A program made the position numbers and the translations under genes. From assembly GCA_035689165.1 (NCBI GenBank), contig DASSLZ010000180.1, positions 1 to 12,019 on the forward strand: 12,019 nt of DNA, written 5' to 3'. The notes beneath the pieces are model-generated. The model worked only from the letters and a program-made list of their open reading frames with translations, searched no databases and was not told the DNA's origin. Position 1 is the first letter of the stretch. Each line of letters begins with the position of its first letter. The DNA is from DASQJL01 sp035689165 (lineage in GTDB: Bacteria; Eisenbacteria; RBG-16-71-46; SZUA-252). Shown one piece after another: positions 7,418 through 12,019 of this stretch.

Positions 7418-8314
7418 TCAGCGCACCGGGCCGTACATCTGGGCGGGGCCCAGCTCCTCGGGGAAGCGGACGCGAAGCGCGGCTCGCGTTCGATCGCAGA
7501 GGTGGCAGGCGTCGGCGTACGCCTCGCCGTGGCCCACCCCATGCCGGCGCGCCAGCTCGGCGGGTCCGCCCGCGAGCAGCGGGCCCGTGATCGGATGCGC
7601 TTCGGGGTCATACCGCGCCACGATCTCGACAAGGGGCGTGCGGAACAGGTTCCCGATCGCGATTCCCTGGCAGACGTGAACCCAGCCGAGCGGATCGACG
7701 TGGACGCGCCCTGGCTCACGGAGGTCTTCGTGCGGGCAGCGGTCGAAGGACGCCCACGGCACATGGGGCGCGTGCGGGGCGAGAACGGCCGCCGCGCGTC
7801 CGCGAAACATGACGGCCGATTCGCCGGCCGGAAGCTGCCCCACGCGACCCGCCGCGCTGTCCTCCACCGGCGCCACCTGGATCGTGTCCACGGGCATGCC
7901 GAGCCGCAGGGCGGCGCGGCGCGCGCGGTCCACCCGGCGCTCCTGGTCCGCGCCGCCATGGAACGCGTCGCAGCTCAGGGAGAGGTCATCGACCACTCCC
8001 GAGAGATCCCGCAGCCACTCGGTCGCATCCTCCTCGCTCGTCGCCCAGTAAGCGTTGGATACGATCCCCACGCGGAATCCAAGCTTGCGGGCCCGGAGTG
8101 CGCTCCAACGGAGGAGCCCGTGGTAGAGAAAGGGCTCGCCCCCTTCGAAGTAGAACCACTCCACGGTGCCTAGCGCGCGCGTCTGACGAAGGATCTCGTC
8201 TACCTGCGGGATCGTGATCGTTCCCGGCTGTTCGGGGCTCGACCACACGAAGCAGTGGTCGCACTCGTACGTGCAGCCGTAGGTGAGGAGCAGGTGAAGA
8301 CCTGTCAGCGTCAT
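7418..8314 (-). CDS. Radical SAM protein with C-terminal SPASM/twitch-like cysteines, function unknown
   Basis: This 298-residue protein carries the radical SAM cluster motif CTYECDHC (C14, C18, C21), the SAM-binding FEGGEPF (56-62), and a VSNAYWATS segment (85-93) on a later barrel strand. The C-terminal third holds four more cysteines arranged like a reduced SPASM/twitch domain: C193 (DRCPHED), C215 in G-x-V-H-V-C-x-G-x-A-I-G-N-L, and C270/C273 (CHLC). They could hold one auxiliary iron-sulfur cluster. Such domains are common in peptide- and protein-modifying enzymes, but no precursor peptide gene is visible nearby. The ATG overlaps the TGA of the upstream kinase gene in an ATGA quartet, which argues for translational coupling; its own ribosome-binding site is poor. 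It is related to a group of conserved uncharacterised radical SAM proteins. The superfamily call is firm; the substrate is unknown. Confidence 0.92.
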   Translation of the reverse strand: MTLTGLHLLLTYGCTYECDHCFVWSSPEQPGTITIPQVDEILRQTRALGTVEWFYFEGGEPFLYHGLLRWSALRARKLGFRVGIVSNAYWATSEEDATEWLRDLSGVVDDLSLSCDAFHGGADQERRVDRARRAALRLGMPVDTIQVAPVEDSAAGRVGQLPAGESAVMFRGRAAAVLAPHAPHVPWASFDRCPHEDLREPGRVHVDPLGWVHVCQGIAIGNLFRTPLVEIVARYDPEAHPITGPLLAGGPAELARRHGVGHGEAYADACHLCDRTRAALRVRFPEELGPAQMYGPVR

Positions 8315-10893
8315 GGCGTCACCGGACCCTGCTCGCACGCAGCGAGCGATGTTTCGATCGCCGCGGTCTCTTCGCGGGAGAACGACCATGGCCCCGTCTG
8401 CTCCGCCAGCCGGTCGCGGGCCTCGCGCGCGCCGACCAGCCATTGCCGCGCGGCCTGCCGGTGCGCCGCGGACGCGGCGCCCGCGCCCTTCTTCGCCCGG
8501 TCCAGCTCCACCAGCCCCATGGCCAGTTTGGCCTCGATCAGCTCCTGGGCGAACCGGGTGTCGGTGGTGTCGGTCATCGCGCGGCGCACCAGGTCGGGGA
8601 TGACGCCGCCGAGCAGATCCTCGGCGAGCGCCGCGTGGCCCGCGGCCGCATGCACGTGCCCCAGGAAGGTGCGGGCGACCAGATCGCTGACCACCGCGTC
8701 GTCGTTGCCGGGATCCTTCTGCGCCGCCGAGCGCGTGGCCGCGGCGCATGCTTCGGCCTCGCCGAGCGCGCTCACGGGATCGTTCCCGTTCAGGAGGTAG
8801 ATGCGGCCGGTGTTGTAGTGGACCGCCGCGCGGCGCCGCAGGAGATCGGCGTCGTCGGGATTTTCGCGGATCAGATCGTCGAGGAGCGTCCGCGCGCGCC
8901 CCAGTACGGCCAGCGCGCTGTCCGATCCGCCGGGCTGCAGCACGAGCGCCTCGGCCAATCCGGTGGAGGCCTGCGCCAGCGTGCGGCGGTGCGACGGTTC
9001 CTTCGGCTCCCAGACCACCAGCGCCGCGAACGAGTCCACGCCGCGCCGGATCTGAGCCACCCCTTCGTCGATCTTCCCCGCCTCGATCAGCGTGAGGCCG
9101 TCGTTGTGAAGCAGCCGCGGGATGTTGATGCGATAGCGCCGCACGTCCGGGCGCATCGTCCGAAGCTCGGTCATCAGCTCCAGCGCGCGGCGCGACATCG
9201 CCGTCGCCTCGACCGCGCGTCCGTGCTCGCGATCGAAGTTGCAGAGCTTGGTCGCCGAGGACGCCAGGTCCAGCTTGTATTCTTCCTGCGCCGGATTGAC
9301 GCGCACCAGCCGGTCGCGCAGCTCGTAGGCTTTCTTCAGCGAGCGATAGCCCTCTTCGCTCCGGCCGACGTTGGCGCTCCAGACATACCCCTGGACGGTC
9401 CCCAGCTTGTCGAACCCGTCGGCCAGGGTGCGAATCAACGCCGTGTCCTGGACCCCCTCGGCGGCGATCCCGTTCAGGTACTTCGTCGCCGAATCCACGA
9501 TCTTCTCGCGGAGCGGGGTGGTCCCGGGCATGGAGGCCAGGCCCTCGTTCACGTCCCAGAGCACGGTGTTCGCCATCGTCGCCACGTCGCGCAGGCGGCG
9601 TTCCGCGACGGCGCGCTCGCGCCGCGCCTCGCGGGCGCTCCAGAGCGAGAAGGCGGCGCCGGCGACGATCGCCAGCGCGGCGACCGTCGCCATGCCGACG
9701 GCGACCCGGTTCCGGCGCACGAACTTCGACGTGCGATACCGCCACGTGGAGGGACGGGCCTCGACCGGCCGACCGTCGAGATAGCGCCTCAGGTCGGCGC
9801 CCAATTCCTCCACCGACCCGTAGCGCCGCTCGGGCTCCTTCGCGAGCGATTTCAGGATGATGTTGTCGAGATCTCCCGCCAGGGCGCGGCTCAGGGCGCC
9901 GGGACCGCCGGTCGGCGGGGAGGGAAGGCTGCGCGTCCGCTCCGCGGCCGTGCCGAGCCGCGTCGCCGCGGCCGTGCTGGGCCGCAGCGGGTCCTTCTCG
10001 AGAACGGTCCGGAGGAGCTGGGTCGCGCCCTCGGCGCGCGTGGGATAGGGGCGCGCGCCCGTCGCCAGCTCGAACAGGAGAACGCCCAGCGAATAGACGT
10101 CGGAGGCGGTCGTGATGTCGCCGCCGCGAAGCTGCTCGGGGCTTGCGTACTCCGGCGTGAGCGGCGCGCGCGCCGTCGTCAGTTCGGAGACCGGCGCGCC
10201 CTCGGCGGAGAAGATCTTCGCGACGCCGAAGTCCAGGAGGCGCGGCGTTCCCTCGGCGGTTACGAGGACGTTCGCGGGCTTGATGTCGCGATGGAGCACC
10301 AGCCGCCGGTGCGCCGCCTCCACGCTCCCGCAGAGCGCCAGGAACAGGCGCAGCCGCTCGCGCAGGGTCGGGGCCTTCTCCGAGCACCACTCGTAGAGGG
10401 GCACCCCTTCCACGTACTCCATGACCAGCCACGGCAGCCCCTCGGGCGTGGTGCCGCCGTCCAAGAGCCGCGCCATGTTGGGATGATCCAGGGTGGCCAG
10501 GATCTGCCGCTCCCGCAGGAAGCGCTGGACCATCTCCTGCGTGGCCAGCCCGTGCCGGATGAGCTTGAGCGCGCCGCGCTGGTGGAACTGCCCGTCCTCG
10601 CGCTCCACGAGATAGACCACGCCCATCCCGCCGGTGGCGAGCGGACGCACCACTCTCCACGAACCGATGCTCTGTCCCGGTGCGGGACCTTCGGGGAAGG
10701 GGAGCGAGATGCCGCCCCCCTCCGGCTCCAGGAAGCCGCCCGCGGCGTCGTGGCTCGCGAGCAGCGAGCGCACTTCGGTCTCGAGCTCGCGATCGCCGGC
10801 GCACGACTCCTTGACGAACGCGGCTCGCTGCTCGCGCGGCTGCCGTAGCGCCGCCTCGAAGAGCTCACCGACCTGCGCCCAACGCTCGGTCAC
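8311..10893 (-). CDS. Membrane-anchored Ser/Thr protein kinase with TPR-like extracytoplasmic region
   Basis: This 860-residue protein starts at a GTG (M-T-E-R-W-A-Q). An N-terminal helical segment at about 1-60 (W-A-Q-V-G-E-L-F-E-A-A-L) is typical of ECF-linked kinases. The kinase domain at about 78-375 is complete: TGGMGVVY (87-94), Lys110 in ALKLI, Glu128, HRDIKPANV (201-209), DFG (221-223), and SPEQ (251-254) in place of APEQ. One transmembrane helix (about 397-419) follows a basic stretch, with some 440 mostly helical, TPR-like residues beyond it, probably outside the membrane as a sensor. The GTG overlaps the sigma-factor stop as GTGA and has GGGAGG five bases upstream; the in-frame ATG at 10926 has no such support. 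Overlap with the sigma gene and the unusual sigma region 2.2 suggest the kinase activates the sigma factor by phosphorylation, as PknT does for EcfP in Vibrio. That role is inferred. Confidence 0.93.
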   Translation of the reverse strand: MTERWAQVGELFEAALRQPREQRAAFVKESCAGDRELETEVRSLLASHDAAGGFLEPEGGGISLPFPEGPAPGQSIGSWRVVRPLATGGMGVVYLVEREDGQFHQRGALKLIRHGLATQEMVQRFLRERQILATLDHPNMARLLDGGTTPEGLPWLVMEYVEGVPLYEWCSEKAPTLRERLRLFLALCGSVEAAHRRLVLHRDIKPANVLVTAEGTPRLLDFGVAKIFSAEGAPVSELTTARAPLTPEYASPEQLRGGDITTASDVYSLGVLLFELATGARPYPTRAEGATQLLRTVLEKDPLRPSTAAATRLGTAAERTRSLPSPPTGGPGALSRALAGDLDNIILKSLAKEPERRYGSVEELGADLRRYLDGRPVEARPSTWRYRTSKFVRRNRVAVGMATVAALAIVAGAAFSLWSAREARRERAVAERRLRDVATMANTVLWDVNEGLASMPGTTPLREKIVDSATKYLNGIAAEGVQDTALIRTLADGFDKLGTVQGYVWSANVGRSEEGYRSLKKAYELRDRLVRVNPAQEEYKLDLASSATKLCNFDREHGRAVEATAMSRRALELMTELRTMRPDVRRYRINIPRLLHNDGLTLIEAGKIDEGVAQIRRGVDSFAALVVWEPKEPSHRRTLAQASTGLAEALVLQPGGSDSALAVLGRARTLLDDLIRENPDDADLLRRRAAVHYNTGRIYLLNGNDPVSALGEAEACAAATRSAAQKDPGNDDAVVSDLVARTFLGHVHAAAGHAALAEDLLGGVIPDLVRRAMTDTTDTRFAQELIEAKLAMGLVELDRAKKGAGAASAAHRQAARQWLVGAREARDRLAEQTGPWSFSREETAAIETSLAACEQGPVTP

Positions 10894-11492
10894 GCGATCC
10901 TCCCTTTGAGCTCGCGATGGAGCCACGCCCGCGCGAGGGTCCAGTCGCGTTTGACGGTCGCGGCAGAGACGCCGAGCACCTCGGCCGTCTCCTCCACGGA
11001 AAGCCCGGTGAAGAAGCGGAGCTCGACGACGCGCGCCTGGCGCTCGTCGAGCGCGGCCAGCCGGTCGAGCGCGTCGTTCAGATCCTCCGCCGCCACGCCC
11101 AAGGGCTCGTCGCCCGCGGCGATCGCGTCACTGTCTTCGAGCGTGACGTGCACGGCGTCGCCGCCGCGCTTCTGCGCCCCGCGGCGGCGGGCATGATCGA
11201 TCAGGATACGCCGCATCGCCTGCGCCGCGAGCCCCATGAAGTGGGCGCGGTTCTGCCAGGAGACGTGCCGCTGGTCGAGCAGGCGGAGGTAGGCCTCGTG
11301 GGCGAGCGCGGTGGGCTGCAGCGTGTGTCCGGCGCTCTCATCTCGTAAGTAGGCGCCCGCAAGACGGCGCATCTCTTCGTAAACGAGCGGGAGCAGCGCA
11401 TGGAGCGCGCTTGCATCTCCTTGCCGCCAGCGAAGAAAGGTTTGGGTGACTTCAGAAGGGGACGGAGCCCCCTGACTCTCCGGGACATCCAT
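10890..11492 (-). CDS. ECF-type RNA polymerase sigma factor (TIGR02999-like, Sigma70_ECF)
   Basis: This 200-residue protein has a sigma region 2 at about 14-110 (FLRWRQGDASALHALLPLVY at 19-38, HTLQPTALAHEAYLRLL at 56-72, RAHFMGLAAQAMRRILIDHAR at 82-102, then QKRGG) and a region 4 at about 137-195 with a helix-turn-helix at about 164-190 (LSVEETAEVLGVSAATVKRDW). This pattern is typical of ECF factors in Acidobacteria, Planctomycetes and relatives that are encoded beside Ser/Thr kinases. The usual acidic stretch of region 2.2 (DAED before L-x-x-E) is here Q59-P60-T61-A62, without negative charge. No anti-sigma gene is present. The start ATG at 11492 was chosen because homology begins shortly after it and a promoter lies just upstream. 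The downstream kinase overlaps by 4 nt. Target promoters are unknown; autoregulation is possible. Confidence 0.92.
   Translation of the reverse strand: MDVPESQGAPSPSEVTQTFLRWRQGDASALHALLPLVYEEMRRLAGAYLRDESAGHTLQPTALAHEAYLRLLDQRHVSWQNRAHFMGLAAQAMRRILIDHARRRGAQKRGGDAVHVTLEDSDAIAAGDEPLGVAAEDLNDALDRLAALDERQARVVELRFFTGLSVEETAEVLGVSAATVKRDWTLARAWLHRELKGRIA
10899..10904 (-). promoter_or_regulatory. Ribosome-binding site (GGGAGG) for the membrane kinase
   Basis: GGGAGG lies inside the last codons of the sigma-factor gene, five bases before the GTG at 10893. It decides the start in favour of this GTG over the upstream in-frame ATG at 10926. Confidence 0.7.
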
Positions 11493-11502
11493 CGGCCCGG
11501 GG

Positions 11503-11532
11503 AGTATAGAGGCGAGCCGTTTCGTGGAACAA
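11503..11532 (-). promoter_or_regulatory. Candidate promoter of the sigma-kinase-radical SAM operon (TTGTTC-N18-TATACT)
   Basis: On the minus strand, TTGTTC (11532-11527) and TATACT (11508-11503) are 18 nt apart in the 47-bp gap after the ribonuclease stop. TATACT matches five of six -10 bases and TTG matches the -35 start. The -10 box ends 10 nt before the ATG at 11492, so the leader would be only a few bases long. There is no clear ribosome-binding site. It looks like a housekeeping-type promoter; an ECF-type autoregulatory promoter is not evident. Confidence 0.4.
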
Positions 11533-11539
11533 TCGCCCG

Positions 11540-12019
11540 TTATCTCGTGCGGCGACCCACGGGCGCGTGCCCGGTGCGCGCGAAATCGATGAAGCCGCGC
11601 TCGCAGTCCGTGTGGACCAGCTTGACCCGCACCCGGTCGCCCACGTCCAGGCCCGCCTGGCCCTGTTCGACGCGACCCTCGACGGCCGGATCGAGCAGCC
11701 GCACCCACGTCCCCTTGTCGGACGCGCCGGTCACGATGCCGTCGAACTCCTGCCCCAGGCGGCTGCTCAGCAGGCAAGCCGCGGCCGCCTTGTCCAGGAG
11801 CCGCTCGATCTTGTTCACGTCGTCTTCCCTTTCGGTGCAGTGGCCGGCCAGCGATCGCAGCGCATCGGGCGCATAGGGAATTGCAATTCCCTCGAGCGCG
11901 GCACGGAGAAGCCGTTGGGTGATCAGGTCGGGGTAGCGCCGGTTCGGAGCGGTGGAGTGCGTGTAGTCGCTCACGGCGAGCCCGAAGTGCCCCTCGATGG
12001 TCTCGCCGGGAAAGGTCGC
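11540..12019 (-). CDS. RNB-family exoribonuclease (RNase II/R type), C-terminal part, 5' end outside the window
   Basis: The last 159 residues of an RNase II/R-type 3'-5' exoribonuclease are visible. They begin in the final part of the RNB catalytic domain, with the Y-T-H-S-T-A-P-N-R-R-Y-P-D-L motif, which corresponds to the T-S-P-I-R-R-Y-x-D-L motif of RNase R and carries the conserved arginines near the active site. A helical segment containing a C-T-E-R-E-D-D motif follows. The protein ends in an S1 RNA-binding domain (about the last 65 residues, FDGIVTGASDKGTWVRL to GFIDFAR). The T-A-P-N-R-R variant marks a subfamily distinct from classic Rnr, so no symbol is given. The protein degrades RNA from the 3' end. 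The reading frame is intact to the right edge. It ends 47 bp upstream of the sigma gene and is probably a separate transcription unit. Confidence 0.9.
   Translation of the reverse strand, partial: ATFPGETIEGHFGLAVSDYTHSTAPNRRYPDLITQRLLRAALEGIAIPYAPDALRSLAGHCTEREDDVNKIERLLDKAAAACLLSSRLGQEFDGIVTGASDKGTWVRLLDPAVEGRVEQGQAGLDVGDRVRVKLVHTDCERGFIDFARTGHAPVGRRTR

Noticed and set aside
7348..7959. N-terminal extension of the TolB-domain kinase to 7959
   Set aside because: The frame is open but lies within the radical SAM gene in another frame, and kinase homology begins at the ATG at 7347.
8315..10804. Extension of the radical SAM frame upstream to 10804
   Set aside because: This stretch is an Arg/Ala/Gly-rich shadow frame of the membrane kinase. 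The radical SAM fold begins at the ATG at 8314, which overlaps the kinase stop.
8443..10848. An 801-residue open frame on the plus strand
   Set aside because: It is antisense to the membrane kinase, whose minus-strand frame contains all catalytic motifs. The plus frame is rich in Arg, Gly, Ala and His with no domain pattern, as expected of a mirror frame in GC-rich DNA.

Overview
The window is GC-rich bacterial chromosome, densely coding, with very high G/C at third codon positions. The gene content suggests a soil or sediment bacterium with many signalling genes, of the Eisenbacteria / Gemmatimonadota / Acidobacteriota kind. It includes eukaryotic-type Ser/Thr kinases carrying TolB-like and TPR regions, a TIGR02999-like ECF sigma factor, a TMTC-like membrane glycosyltransferase and an SPFH/zinc-ribbon pair. 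This placement is inference from gene content; no marker gene fixes the phylum. There are no RNA genes, insertion sequences or CRISPR arrays.

Left part (plus strand, about 309-4940). A 663-aa TMTC-like multi-pass membrane glycosyltransferase with C-terminal TPRs comes first. It is followed by a five-module zinc-ribbon protein with a TTG start, an SPFH (YdjI/virion-core-like) protein ending in a GYF_2 domain, and a small DUF1203 protein. The last two start behind strong AGGAGG ribosome-binding sites. The zinc-ribbon and SPFH genes look like a functional pair and are separated by a strong GC hairpin. At the far left a fragmentary minus-strand frame runs off the window, divergent from the glycosyltransferase.

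Right part (minus strand, 12019 down to 4945). The 3' end of an RNB-family ribonuclease with an S1 domain is followed, after a short gap holding a good promoter candidate, by a tight signalling operon: ECF sigma factor, membrane-anchored Ser/Thr kinase, radical SAM protein. The genes join by 4-nt stop/start overlaps (GTGA, then ATGA). After 70 bp comes a second, apparently cytosolic kinase with a TolB-like domain and TPRs. Its stop codon lies 4 bp from the stop of the convergent DUF1203 gene.

How it may work: in the sigma factor, the acidic stretch usual in ECF region 2.2 is replaced by an uncharged Gln-Pro-Thr-Ala stretch, and the next gene is a Ser/Thr kinase. This resembles the known EcfP/PknT logic, in which a kinase activates an ECF sigma factor by phosphorylating a threonine in region 2.2 instead of an anti-sigma factor controlling it. 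Translational coupling of an uncharacterised radical SAM enzyme to this pair is the most unusual feature of the window. Three genes or operon heads also have a TANNNT box only 8-11 nt upstream of an ATG, which hints at leaderless transcription.
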